This document shows positions 1-8,430 of a stretch of 18,067 bases of DNA, piece after piece. Under the pieces are notes generated by a model. That model worked only from the letters and a program-made list of their open reading frames with translations. It did not search any database and was not told the DNA's origin. Location of the stretch: NCBI GenBank assembly GCA_947305345.1, contig CAMZDH010000002.1:1-18067 (forward strand). Reading direction: 5' to 3'. The DNA is from an uncultured Lachnospiraceae bacterium. GTDB lineage: Bacteria > Bacillota > Clostridia > Lachnospirales > Lachnospiraceae. Both the position numbers and the translations under genes were made by a program. Position 1 is the stretch's first letter; the number at the start of each line of letters is the position of its first letter.

Positions 1-1290
1 GGCGTGACGAGCATTGGGTATGGTGCATTCTCTGGTTGCAGCGGACTGACCAGCATCACACTTCCGGACAGTGTTACAAGCATTGAGAGCTATGCATTTA
101 ATAATTGCAGTGAACTGACCAGCATCACACTTCCGGATGGTGTTACAAGCATTGAGAGCTATGCATTTTATATTTGCAGCGGCCTGACCAGCATCACAAT
201 TCCGGATGGTGTGACGAGTATTGGCAATAGTGCATTCTCTGGTTGCAGAGGCCTGACCAACATCACAATTCCGGACAGTGTTACAAGCATTGGGAGCTAT
301 GTGTTTTCCGGTTGCAGAGGCCTGACCAGCATCACGATTCCGGATAGTGTGACGAGTATTGGCGATAGTGCATTCTCTCGCTGTAGCGGCCTGACGAGCA
401 TCACGATTCCCTTTGTGGGAAGTTCTAAAAAGACATCCTCGAACACAGATCAATATCCGTTCGGTTATATCTTTGGAACAGCTTCCTATACCGGTGGTGT
501 AGAAACGACCCAGTATTATCATGGGTCGAGTTCAACGTCGACCACATCAAGCAAGTTTTATATCCCGAGTGCATTAAAAAGCGTTACGGTGACAGGCGGG
601 AATGTCTTGTATGGGGCGTTTTATAACTGCTCAAATATTACATCGATCACGATTCCGGACAGCGTGACGAGCATTAGCAATAGTGCGTTCTCTGGCTGTA
701 GCGGTCTGACGAGTATCACGATTCCGGACAGCGTGACGAGCATTGGGAACCAGGCATTTTATTATTGCAGTAAACTGACGAGTATCACAATTCCGGACAG
801 CGTGACGAGCATTGGGAGCCAGGCATTCTATTATTGCAGTAAACTGACGAGTATCACAATTCCGGACAGTGTGACGAGCATTGGCAGCTATGCGTTCTCT
901 GGTTGCAGCGGCTTGACGAGCATCAAAGTTGCGAATGGGAATTCTGTTTATGACAGCAGAGATAATTGCAATGCTATTATTGAGTCTACAACGAACGTGT
1001 TGCTAAGGGGGTGCAAAAACACTGTTATTCCAGAAAGCGTGACGACCATTGGCGGTTATGCGTTCAACTATTGTAGTGGCCTTACGAGCATCACGATTCC
1101 GGATAGTGTGACGAGCATCGGGGATTGTGCGTTATATTATTGTAGCGGTCTGACGAGCGTCACGTTTGGAAACGGCGTGACGAGAATTATGGATGATGCG
1201 TTCAACAATTGTAGTGGCCTTACGAGCATCACGATTCCGGACAGCGTGACGAGTATTGGGAATAGTGCCTTTACCTCTCTCTCAAACGTT
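1..1290 (+). repeat. 69-bp leucine-rich-repeat coding array
   Basis: In-frame 69-bp units encode the 23-residue LRR. Adjacent units around 723-791 and 792-860 differ at only about two positions, which indicates recent duplication. The array is broken by non-repeat coding sequence at about 412-627 and at about 931-1040. It is coding sequence, not a CRISPR: there are no unique spacers and the frame is maintained throughout. Confidence 0.85.
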
Positions 1291-2763
1291 AGGTTCTATT
1301 CGACCGGCACAGCAGATCGGTTCAAGCAACTGTTTACAACACAAACGATCGTGATCTTCTGCAAGAATAGCCAGCACTCGTACACCGGAAGCAGCGATGC
1401 TTGTGAGATATGCGGTCACGTTCATTCGTTTCAGTATCAGTTCAATGAAACAGAACATTGGCAGCATTGTACGAATGAACTTTGCAACGGGAAAGCTTCG
1501 TCGGCACACGCTTTTTCGACCACGACAGTCATTAAGGATCCGACTTGTGTGGAGAAGGGCGTTAATCGGTTGAGCTGCGTATGTGGTTATTCATATACGG
1601 AGGATATTCCGGCGACAGGCATTCACATCGCCGGCGACTGGACAACTGACAAAGCTCCTTCCTGCCCCGAGCGTGGATTAAAAACGCAGAAATGCAAATA
1701 CTGTGAAAAGGTGATGAACAGAGAGGTCATCCCGGAACTGGGCCACCGTGTCGGGCAGGAGTACTACGGGGACGTCTTTGATGAAAAAGGTCATTGGCAT
1801 GAATGCCTGAACGGATGCGGAACGAAACTCGATTATGAAGATCATGACCTGATCGAAATCGGTGAAACTTCGCCTTCCGACGGACAGGACGGCGTGCGGT
1901 CTTTCGTCTGCACGAAATGCAATTATTCTCTCGACGAACCGATTCATAACTATTCGTCGGCATGGTCATTTAATGATGATAGTCATTGGCATTCGTGTCA
2001 GACGGCCGGATGCAATGCGGTAGAAAAGTCGCCGCATACAATCAGGACGGAACTGATCAATACAGAATCCGAAGGTTGTGCGATCAGGTTCTTATGTGCG
2101 GATCATTGCGGATATGACCATACGGAGATCGTAACGGAAGAAAATCACTATTACGTTCGTCCGGGCAAGACGTTTGACGTAATGGTCAATATCCTGGAAG
2201 AACAGAGAAACGCGAGATCCGCATCCGTCGAAGTGCTCTACGACAGCAGCTTAATGGAGATGCAGGGGATCACGTGGGCGGTTGATGGGGAATTGACCGG
2301 AGCGGATTTGGAAAAGGGCAGATTTGTCATCGGATACGAGTTTGAGGAAACTGTTCCCGAGACGCCGGCTTCATTGGGGTTTGTCGTAAAGGATGAAACG
2401 TGGACGGGAGACATCGGCTTGGTGGTGAGGATTCGGGTGGATCAGACGCTTGACATTACCCAGTACTTGCTGATTTCCATAGCGGACACTCTGACAGGCG
2501 ATCTTGACGGTAACTCCGAGATTGACATCAATGATGCGATCTACATCCTGTACTACACCTTCTTCCCGGACGAGTACCCCTTGAATCAGCCCGCGGACTT
2601 TGACGGAGATGGTGCGGTAGATATCAACGATGCGATTTACATCCTGTACTATACCTTCTTCCCGGAGGATTATCCGCTAAATCGAAACAACACGAGAAAC
2701 GCTATGCCGAAATATGCGGCAGATCCAACGCTTGTAATGCGTACAAAGAATGAAAACGGTTAA
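1..2763 (+). CDS. BspA-like leucine-rich-repeat surface protein with cohesin-like and dockerin modules (5' partial)
   Basis: Probable extracellular adhesin or cell-surface assembly protein. The reading frame is open from base 1, so the true start and signal peptide lie left of the window. Residues about 1-440 are 23-residue LRR_5/BspA repeats built on LTSITIPDSVTSIGxxAFxxC, interrupted near residues 138-210 by a non-repeat block of the type often found in BspA proteins. Residues about 455-705 form a Cys/His-rich stalk with many CxxC pairs. Residues about 713-830 look like a cohesin fold (VEVLYDSSLMEMQGI resembles the cohesin LSYDPxxLEVV strand). Residues about 832-893 are a type I-like dockerin: two nearly identical calcium-loop repeats (DLDGNSEIDIND and DFDGDGAVDIND), each followed by AIYILYYTFFP. 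No membrane anchor is seen, so attachment probably goes through the dockerin. The next gene begins 22 bp downstream. GC content is visibly lower than in the rest of the window. LRR and dockerin calls are firm; the cohesin-like call is moderate. Confidence 0.85.
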   Translation, partial: GVTSIGYGAFSGCSGLTSITLPDSVTSIESYAFNNCSELTSITLPDGVTSIESYAFYICSGLTSITIPDGVTSIGNSAFSGCRGLTNITIPDSVTSIGSYVFSGCRGLTSITIPDSVTSIGDSAFSRCSGLTSITIPFVGSSKKTSSNTDQYPFGYIFGTASYTGGVETTQYYHGSSSTSTTSSKFYIPSALKSVTVTGGNVLYGAFYNCSNITSITIPDSVTSISNSAFSGCSGLTSITIPDSVTSIGNQAFYYCSKLTSITIPDSVTSIGSQAFYYCSKLTSITIPDSVTSIGSYAFSGCSGLTSIKVANGNSVYDSRDNCNAIIESTTNVLLRGCKNTVIPESVTTIGGYAFNYCSGLTSITIPDSVTSIGDCALYYCSGLTSVTFGNGVTRIMDDAFNNCSGLTSITIPDSVTSIGNSAFTSLSNVRFYSTGTADRFKQLFTTQTIVIFCKNSQHSYTGSSDACEICGHVHSFQYQFNETEHWQHCTNELCNGKASSAHAFSTTTVIKDPTCVEKGVNRLSCVCGYSYTEDIPATGIHIAGDWTTDKAPSCPERGLKTQKCKYCEKVMNREVIPELGHRVGQEYYGDVFDEKGHWHECLNGCGTKLDYEDHDLIEIGETSPSDGQDGVRSFVCTKCNYSLDEPIHNYSSAWSFNDDSHWHSCQTAGCNAVEKSPHTIRTELINTESEGCAIRFLCADHCGYDHTEIVTEENHYYVRPGKTFDVMVNILEEQRNARSASVEVLYDSSLMEMQGITWAVDGELTGADLEKGRFVIGYEFEETVPETPASLGFVVKDETWTGDIGLVVRIRVDQTLDITQYLLISIADTLTGDLDGNSEIDINDAIYILYYTFFPDEYPLNQPADFDGDGAVDINDAIYILYYTFFPEDYPLNRNNTRNAMPKYAADPTLVMRTKNENG

Positions 2764-2785
2764 TGGAAAAACAGAGGTGGAAAAA

Positions 2786-4651
2786 ATGAAAAATGCAGTA
2801 AAAAGGATTGCAATCTTACTGACAGCGTTGTTTTGCTTCGGAGCGCTTTGCGTTTCAGCAAGTGCTTCCGGCCGAGGCGAAACGGTCACGATGGATTTGA
2901 CCGTAGGGACGTATGAGAACGTGAACTCCGGCGCCGTGGCATTATCTTACGACGCCAACTCATTGGAGATCGTCAGCGGAGCCGTCAAGGTCGGATCCCC
3001 GTTCGACAGTTTTACCGTATCGAACGGCAAGGGAGTGTTCGGTGGAACAAGTCCATTTACCGTTTCCGGCAACATCTTTTCCGTTACGTTTAGGATCAAG
3101 GATAACGCGCCGTTCACATCTACGGCCGTTTCCGCGGCGGTGACGATCCGCCGTACCGGACAGGCGGACGAGGTGGTCAACGTGACGCTGGGTACGGTCA
3201 CCGTCATCTGTACGCACTCTTACAGCGCGTGGACAAAAGTGGATGACAACAATCACCAGCGGATCTGCAGCATCTGCAATGTTCCGGAAACCGCGGCGCA
3301 CTCATGGAACGGCGGCGTGGTCACGAAAGAAGCGACCTGCAAGGAAACGGGCGTCAAGACCTACACCTGTACGGCTTGCGGAGCGACGAAGACGGAAGAG
3401 ATCGCAAAGACCACGACGCATATCTGGGGGTCCTGGACGAAAGCGAATGACAATCAGCATAAGCGTGTCTGCTCTGTCTGCAGCAAGGAAGAGACGGCCA
3501 ATCACGGATGGAATAATGGCACGGTGACAAAGGCTGCGACCTGTAAAGAAACGGGCGTCAAGACCTATACCTGTACGAGCTGCAGCGCCACGAAGACGGA
3601 AGAGATTGCAAAGACCACAACGCATACGTGGGGGTCCTGGACGAAAGCGAATGACAATCAGCATAAGCGTGTCTGCTCCGTCTGCAGCAAGGAGGAGGCC
3701 GCTGGCCACACGTGGAATCAGGGCGTCCTGACGGAACAGGCCACCTGCGCGAAGGAAGGAACGAAGACCTATACCTGCACTGCCTGCAGAGCCACAAAGA
3801 CCGAAGCGATTGCCAAGACGACGGATCATAAGTTCGGCGCCTGGGAAAAGAAGGACGACACGAATCATAAGCGTACTTGCTCAGTCTGCAGCAAGGAAGA
3901 GACCGCGGCGCACGCATACGGCACAGACTGGCAGAAGGACGCGTCGTCGCATTACCACGTCTGCTCTATCTGCGGCGGCAAGAAGGACGAGGCAAACCAT
4001 ACGCCGGGACCTGCCGCAACGGAATCCACTCCTCAGACTTGCACGACCTGCGGATACATCATTGCCCCGGCACTCGGCCATACGCACAACTGGTCCACGG
4101 CGTGGACGAATGATGAGACCGGTCATTGGTACACCTGCTCCGGCTGTAACGAGAAGAAAGACGCTGCAGCGCACGTCTACGACAACGACTGCGATCCGGA
4201 TTGCAACGTCTGCGGTTATAAGAGAACGACGGAGCACGCGTTCGAACTGAAGCACGACGAGACGAGCCATTGGCAGGAGTGCAAAAACTGCGGCGAGATC
4301 AAGGACAAGGAAGATCACGTGCCGGGACCGGAGGCGACGGAAGACAATGCGCAGGTCTGCCTCGTATGCGATTATGAGATCGCGCCGAAGAAGGTCCCGG
4401 AGAGCACTTTTCCCGAGGAGACCGACGACGAGACCAAGGATGATGATGAGACGACCGACGAAAAGACCGACGAAGCCGAGACGACTGATTCCGGAAACGA
4501 CGGAAAAGGCGGCAAGGACGGCAACAGCGGATCAGTCGGAACTGGCGGCAAGGTATGGCCGTGGATTCTGGCAGGCGCGATGCTTCTTGCGGCGGCCTTT
4601 GTCATTGTGATGATTCTCGGAAAGCGCGGCAAAATGGAACAGGAAGAATAA
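2786..4651 (+). CDS. Membrane-anchored surface protein with cohesin-like module and CxxC repeats
   Basis: A 621-aa exported protein. I start it at 2786 because GAGGTGG lies 5-6 bases upstream and a signal peptide (MKNAVKRIAILLTALFCFGA, then VSASAS) follows directly; the in-frame ATG at 2750 overlaps the previous gene and has no site. Residues about 30-142 resemble a cohesin module (YDANSLEIVSG, then GVFGGTSPF and FSVTFRIKD). Residues 144 to about 540 are Cys/His-rich repeats of the form HxWGSWT...HKRVCSVCSKEE...CKETGVKTYTCxxC. A Glu/Asp/Thr-rich linker follows, then a single membrane segment (residues 590-612) and a short charged tail (KRGKMEQEE). There is no LPxTG, so anchoring would be by the membrane segment rather than sortase. 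It sits directly behind the dockerin-bearing LRR gene, so it could be that protein's anchor; that pairing is inference. The CxxC repeats could bind metal or form disulfides; their function is unknown. Confidence 0.8.
   Translation: MKNAVKRIAILLTALFCFGALCVSASASGRGETVTMDLTVGTYENVNSGAVALSYDANSLEIVSGAVKVGSPFDSFTVSNGKGVFGGTSPFTVSGNIFSVTFRIKDNAPFTSTAVSAAVTIRRTGQADEVVNVTLGTVTVICTHSYSAWTKVDDNNHQRICSICNVPETAAHSWNGGVVTKEATCKETGVKTYTCTACGATKTEEIAKTTTHIWGSWTKANDNQHKRVCSVCSKEETANHGWNNGTVTKAATCKETGVKTYTCTSCSATKTEEIAKTTTHTWGSWTKANDNQHKRVCSVCSKEEAAGHTWNQGVLTEQATCAKEGTKTYTCTACRATKTEAIAKTTDHKFGAWEKKDDTNHKRTCSVCSKEETAAHAYGTDWQKDASSHYHVCSICGGKKDEANHTPGPAATESTPQTCTTCGYIIAPALGHTHNWSTAWTNDETGHWYTCSGCNEKKDAAAHVYDNDCDPDCNVCGYKRTTEHAFELKHDETSHWQECKNCGEIKDKEDHVPGPEATEDNAQVCLVCDYEIAPKKVPESTFPEETDDETKDDDETTDEKTDEAETTDSGNDGKGGKDGNSGSVGTGGKVWPWILAGAMLLAAAFVIVMILGKRGKMEQEE
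3215..3826 (+). repeat. Three 204-bp tandem coding repeats (CxxC module)
   Basis: Units start at 3215, 3419 and 3623, exactly 204 bp (68 codons) apart, each beginning with a His codon. A diverged fourth unit begins at 3827 and shorter related CxxC modules continue to about 4370. Units 2 and 3 are nearly identical in DNA over about 50 bases after their shared TCCTGGACGAAAGCGAATGA. This suggests recent duplication and possible repeat-number variation. Confidence 0.9.
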
Positions 4652-4677
4652 GGCGATTTGAAGCATATGTAGAGTTT

Positions 4678-4707
4678 GAGAAACCACCGGTCGCCCGGTG
4701 GTTTTTC
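4678..4707. terminator. Bidirectional rho-independent terminator
   Basis: The stem AAACCACCGG (4681-4690) pairs with CCGGTGGTTT (4695-4704) around the loop TCGC. It has T-rich tracts on the + side and A/G-rich sequence on the other, so it can serve both the + strand surface gene ending at 4651 and the - strand gene ending at 4713, which converge here. Confidence 0.85.
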
Positions 4708-4712
4708 TACGC

Positions 4713-7199
4713 TCAAAATTCGTCATCTGCTTCGGCTTTTTCATGTTCTGAAGCCTCGTTTTTCGTCGGCAGCATCGGAAGTTGCTCTTCTGCTGCCGTT
4801 TCCGGCTGCGGGACGTCCGTAGGCGCCGGGTCCTCCGGCATCGAAGCGTCCGGTCCTTCCGGCGGGGCCTCATCTCCTTCCGGCGTCTCTTCCGTTTCCG
4901 CCGCCGGATCGCGGCACACGATCTCAACCCGGTCGGATAATGCGTTTTCGCTCCGGTATACCCGGAGTTCGACCCTTTCTCCGCAAAGCGGCATGCCGAA
5001 TCCGACCGGAACGCGCGCGCTGAAGGCCTCCATGTATTCCGTGCCGTCCGGCAGTGTCTTCGGCCGGAAGCCGCTCTCCACCTCGTAAAGGAGCGTCGGC
5101 CGGGAGATCACGCGGAGCGGATCGCCCGCGCTGCCCGCTTCCACACTGAAGTCCGGCGCGTCCGCAGACAGAAATGACTGAAACACCTCCGCCGGCAGTT
5201 CCCCGGAATCGATCTCCCGCGTCACAAAAAGGAGTTGGATCACCCGGACGCCGTCCTCGACCCGCTCGGCGACCTGCCACATGCCGTCCTCCGCCGGGAT
5301 CGAAAGCGACGGTTCGCCGCTGCCGCCCGGAAAGACGTTTAAGCAGCCGCCGTTTACGGAAAAGACGCCGTATTCTTTCGCCGCTCCCCCACGTGAAAAC
5401 GCGTTGAAAACCAGTTCCTGCGTGACGGATTCGACGTATGGAATGTGCGTCCATTGCGTCCCTGCGGTCCAGGTCGACCGGTAGCGGAGGATAAACGCGC
5501 AGGCCGCGTTCGCGGCCGGTGTGATCAGCGGACTCGAAGGTGAGCTGCTCTGGCCGGCGATGACGTGATCGCCACGGACCGTGAAGCGGCCGCTCTGCAC
5601 CTCGATCACGCCCTCGTGATAGGTTTTGATGAATCCGTAGGCGTTTCCCGCCGGCGCGGTGACCGTCATGTCGAGCCCGGAGACCGTGATCCGGCCGCCC
5701 GGCGCGTTCATGCCGTAGGCGATCGGTCCCTCGGAACGGACCGTAATGACTCCGCCGGTGACGACCGCTTCGCCGCCGGTCGTCGCGATGCCGGTCACGC
5801 TGCTGAGGAGCGATGCATTCACGTGGACCTCGCCGCCCTCGAGCCGCATACTGCCGCCGCTTATCAGGATCCCGTTGCAGGTCTCAAGATTCACATAAGG
5901 CACCCGGACGTCAAATACGCCTGCGGTGACCACGCATGCCGACGCGCCGTGGACGACGATGCCGTTCGTGCCGGTCGTGCCATAGGCGGTGTGCGTGCCA
6001 CCGTTAAAATAGATCGCGCCCGCCGTTTCCGCGATCGCGATCGCCGCGCCGACGTTTTCTCCGGCCCGGACGACGGTCGTCCCGCCGTTGACGGTCATCT
6101 CGCCCGCGGTGCTGTTGAATGCAAGCCCGAAATGCGCGGCCGCGTCCACCGAAAAGTTCCCGTCCAGAACCGTCATTTCACCGCCGTCCTGCAAAAAGCA
6201 AGTCGCGCTCCGGTCGCCGCTGCGGTTGATCGCTTCAAAGCTTCCGTTTTCGACCGTGACAGTGCCGCCTGTCTGATGGATGACATTCGCCACGCCGTTT
6301 TCTCCGACGGCCCGGTACGTGCCGTCCGCGACGGTCAGCCGGCCGCTGTTTTCCAAAACGGTATGCGCGCCTTCGCTGCCTCCCTCCGAGGAGAGCACGC
6401 CGCCGCCAAGGAGCGTCAGCGCGGCCTCGTTCCGGATCGTGACCCCGTCGCTCGTCACGTCGAAGCCGTTCAGGGAAAACCAGTCCTCACCGCTTGTGTT
6501 GACGGCCTCCTCCGCCCAGTTCCGGAGCATTTCCACCGGGTGGTCTTCGCTTGAAAGATCGGTCGCGAAGGCTGCCGTGATCGACGGATACAGGACGGTC
6601 CCGATCCGGCAGATCCCGATCTGCCAGGGGACGGTTTTTTCAGCCGTCGTCTGGTCCGTCCAAATGTAATCGGCAGGATCCGGCAGGCGGAAGCGCAGCA
6701 CATACTGCCCGGATTCCGCCGCGGTCCGGTCGCCCGTGACGACGACCTCCGGCGAGCCGCCGTCCATTGCCGGCGAAAACGCGGTGCCGTCATAAACGAA
6801 ATCCGTTTCCGGCACATTCGGCGGCGATAACGGCTTCGGCAGGATCCGCCAGGGGATCCGCTTTTCACCGGTCGTCCCGTCCGGCCAGGTGTCGTGCGCC
6901 GGGTCGTCGAGCCGCAGCACGATCTCATAGGTGCCCGCGTGCGTTTCCGGTCCCGCGCCGGAGGCTGTCACGCCCTCCGGTACGCTGAATACCGGGGTTT
7001 GGGGATCCCCGTTGAATACGAGGTCCGGCGGCGCGTCCGGCACCGGCCGTACAAGCGTCCTGTAGCGCACGGAAATGCCCGTTAATGGCTTCCGGACACC
7101 CGCATGGTATTTCGCAGCGGCCACCGAACTGAACGTCAAAGCGGCCGCAAATAAGCCCGTAAAAACAATGCCGAGCAGGATCCGTTTCGTCGTCTTCAT
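4713..7199 (-). CDS. Large exported MBG/beta-helix-like surface protein
   Basis: An 828-aa exported protein and the last gene of the sipW cluster. An N-terminal signal peptide (MKTTKRILLGIVFTGLFAAA... SSVAAAK) is followed by two Ig/MBG-like modules at about residues 57-120 and 123-194, each ending in the pattern W..GTT.EK.(I/V)PW.I. Residues about 200-570 are rich in short Gly-turn/Thr-Val strands (GGxVTVxNGxF, GGRITVSG and similar), which look like a right-handed parallel beta-helix. After a less distinctive region, the C-terminus (about 763-828) is Pro/Glu/Asp-rich with no membrane segment. LPMLPTKNE near the end is not followed by a hydrophobic stretch, so sortase anchoring is unsupported. 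The start codon overlaps the upstream stop (ATGA) and GCAGGAGG precedes it, so translation is probably coupled. Its function is not known. An adhesin or matrix component working with the TasA-like protein is inferred from context only. Confidence 0.8.
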   Translation of the reverse strand: MKTTKRILLGIVFTGLFAAALTFSSVAAAKYHAGVRKPLTGISVRYRTLVRPVPDAPPDLVFNGDPQTPVFSVPEGVTASGAGPETHAGTYEIVLRLDDPAHDTWPDGTTGEKRIPWRILPKPLSPPNVPETDFVYDGTAFSPAMDGGSPEVVVTGDRTAAESGQYVLRFRLPDPADYIWTDQTTAEKTVPWQIGICRIGTVLYPSITAAFATDLSSEDHPVEMLRNWAEEAVNTSGEDWFSLNGFDVTSDGVTIRNEAALTLLGGGVLSSEGGSEGAHTVLENSGRLTVADGTYRAVGENGVANVIHQTGGTVTVENGSFEAINRSGDRSATCFLQDGGEMTVLDGNFSVDAAAHFGLAFNSTAGEMTVNGGTTVVRAGENVGAAIAIAETAGAIYFNGGTHTAYGTTGTNGIVVHGASACVVTAGVFDVRVPYVNLETCNGILISGGSMRLEGGEVHVNASLLSSVTGIATTGGEAVVTGGVITVRSEGPIAYGMNAPGGRITVSGLDMTVTAPAGNAYGFIKTYHEGVIEVQSGRFTVRGDHVIAGQSSSPSSPLITPAANAACAFILRYRSTWTAGTQWTHIPYVESVTQELVFNAFSRGGAAKEYGVFSVNGGCLNVFPGGSGEPSLSIPAEDGMWQVAERVEDGVRVIQLLFVTREIDSGELPAEVFQSFLSADAPDFSVEAGSAGDPLRVISRPTLLYEVESGFRPKTLPDGTEYMEAFSARVPVGFGMPLCGERVELRVYRSENALSDRVEIVCRDPAAETEETPEGDEAPPEGPDASMPEDPAPTDVPQPETAAEEQLPMLPTKNEASEHEKAEADDEF

Positions 7200-7669
7200 G
7201 GCGTTGCCTCCTGCTGTTCCGCGCGGATGACGATCTCCGCGTCCGGTAAGTACTCCGGCGCGCTCCGGTCGTCAGGATCCACTGCCGTCAATACAACCGT
7301 AATGGTTTCCTCGCCGTTCAGCGCCGGCAGCGATCCCTGCTCCGGCGTGATCACCGCACGGACGTTCGCACCGCAGCCCGCCGTCTGGACGGAATAGAGA
7401 ATGTCCGTTTCCGAAGGGTTCCGGACCGTGATCTGATAACGGATCTCGTCGTCCAGGTCGTTGCAGTCAATGATCTCGTCCGCGCTGAGCAGGACGGGAT
7501 CGTCCGCCGCCACCTGAAACGTCGCGCTCCGGACCGCCGTCCCCGCGCCCGTCCCGGTCGCGTAGCTGGCCCCGGTCAATTCCATGAAATAGAGCCCCAA
7601 AAGGAGCAGCGATATCGTCAAGCCGCCCGTGACCAAAAGGACCGCAGCCGGCAGAAGCTTTGTTTTCAT
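7196..7669 (-). CDS. Small SipW-dependent-type exported protein
   Basis: A 157-aa protein. The start at 7669 is fixed by AAAGGAGG just upstream, where the signal sequence begins; the longer frame to 7702 has no site. It has a long hydrophobic N-terminus (about residues 6-30) followed by TGASYATGTGAGTAVRSATF, typical of the cleavage region of proteins processed by SipW-type peptidases. The remainder is a small beta-rich domain (YQITVRNPSETDILYSV, then ETITVVLTAV) with Cys69 and Cys99, which could form a disulfide. It lies between the TasA-like gene and the giant beta-helix gene, and its stop codon overlaps the latter's start by 4 bp. By analogy with TasA/TapA systems it may be a minor fibre subunit or assembly factor; that role is inference. 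Confidence 0.75.
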   Translation of the reverse strand: MKTKLLPAAVLLVTGGLTISLLLLGLYFMELTGASYATGTGAGTAVRSATFQVAADDPVLLSADEIIDCNDLDDEIRYQITVRNPSETDILYSVQTAGCGANVRAVITPEQGSLPALNGEETITVVLTAVDPDDRSAPEYLPDAEIVIRAEQQEATP

Positions 7670-7684
7670 AATCCTCCTTTCAGG

Positions 7685-7717
7685 CCGCCGGCGGCGTGCC
7701 ACGAAAACCGCCGGCGG
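7685..7717 (-). promoter_or_regulatory. GC-rich hairpin between the TasA-like gene and the next gene
   Basis: The palindrome CCGCCGGCGG occurs twice, at 7685-7694 and 7708-7717, separated by 13 bases, in the 67-bp gap. The two copies can form a very strong stem-loop. No T-run follows on the - strand and the next gene's ribosome binding site begins shortly after, so it is more likely an mRNA processing, stability or partial-attenuation element than a full terminator. Confidence 0.5.
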
Positions 7718-7736
7718 TCATTTTAACATGCGAAAC

Positions 7737-8387
7737 TCACTCTATCTGGACAGCAGAGATGGTGATGGCGAGCGAGCATCCGATCGGCGAAGTCGCATTC
7801 CCCATTGCGGTATCCTTCGCGTCCTGGACAGCAGGATTCGCGGTGTCCGTGAACAGCCACTGCCATGAGATCGTGTGCGTCGTCGAAGCGTTCGAAAACG
7901 CGGCGGGCAGTTCCCCGGCCGCGTAAACCTTCGTGCCGGAGCTGCTGCCGGAGAGCGCCTTGAGCGAAGCGACCAATTGGTCCCAGGTGCCGTAGGCGCC
8001 GTTGTCGAGCTTGAACTGAATGTTCGAATTGTTCTTGATCTCGTCGTCGCACGAGGCTTCGACCGAAACCGCAAAGGTATAGGCGACTTCAGGCGCGGTG
8101 ATGCTGCCGTTCCGATCGAAGATGAAAGCGAACGTGCTCTGTCCGGACGTACCGGGCGCGATGACGTCCGTGCCGTCTTGCGATTTTACATTCTCGTATT
8201 CATCGGAAAACAGATCCTCCAGTGAAATGCTGTTCGCCGAGGAAAAGCCCCAGTAGGCGATGTGCGAATTGTCCGCAGAACTTGTGATGGTCGTGTAGCG
8301 GCCGAGAGATCCGCCGATGAGGCAGGTCGTGAGAAGCGTGGCGATGGTCATCGTGACCGCCGCCCGCACAGATTTCATTTTCTTCAT
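7737..8387 (-). CDS. TasA/camelysin-like SipW-dependent exported protein
   Basis: A 216-aa protein, probably the main structural subunit of the cluster. The start at 8387 follows AGAAAGGAG at good spacing. The N-terminus (MKKMKSVRAAVTMTIATLLT, then TCLIGGSLGRYTTITSSADN) matches the SipW-dependent signal type, in which GGS/T(L/F)GRYTT-like residues flank the cleavage point. The mature part is a beta-rich domain of about 185 residues. It has the acidic/aromatic start AYWGFSSANSISLEDLF, a middle VAYTFAVSVEA strand that fits the TasA/camelysin pattern, and two Cys (113 and 204) that could pair. It lies 43 bp downstream of the signal peptidase gene, the usual sipW-tasA arrangement. TasA proteins form extracellular fibres in Bacillus biofilms; fibre formation here is inferred. 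Close family identity cannot be proved by eye. Confidence 0.75.
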   Translation of the reverse strand: MKKMKSVRAAVTMTIATLLTTCLIGGSLGRYTTITSSADNSHIAYWGFSSANSISLEDLFSDEYENVKSQDGTDVIAPGTSGQSTFAFIFDRNGSITAPEVAYTFAVSVEASCDDEIKNNSNIQFKLDNGAYGTWDQLVASLKALSGSSSGTKVYAAGELPAAFSNASTTHTISWQWLFTDTANPAVQDAKDTAMGNATSPIGCSLAITISAVQIE

Positions 8388-8430
8388 ATGGACTCCTTTC
8401 TGCTCTATGTGATCGGCCGTGGCTGCCGTA

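Noticed and set aside
1..1290. CRISPR-like array from regularly spaced repeats
   Set aside because: Repeats are in-frame LRR coding units with no unique spacers.
4713..4800. LPMLPTKNE near the end of the beta-helix protein as a sortase signal
   Set aside because: No hydrophobic segment or basic tail follows; the rest is acidic and hydrophilic.
5565..6554. Long + strand open frame opposite the beta-helix protein
   Set aside because: Antisense shadow with Arg/Asp/His-biased composition and no recognisable motif; the - strand frame has a signal peptide, repeats and coupled start.
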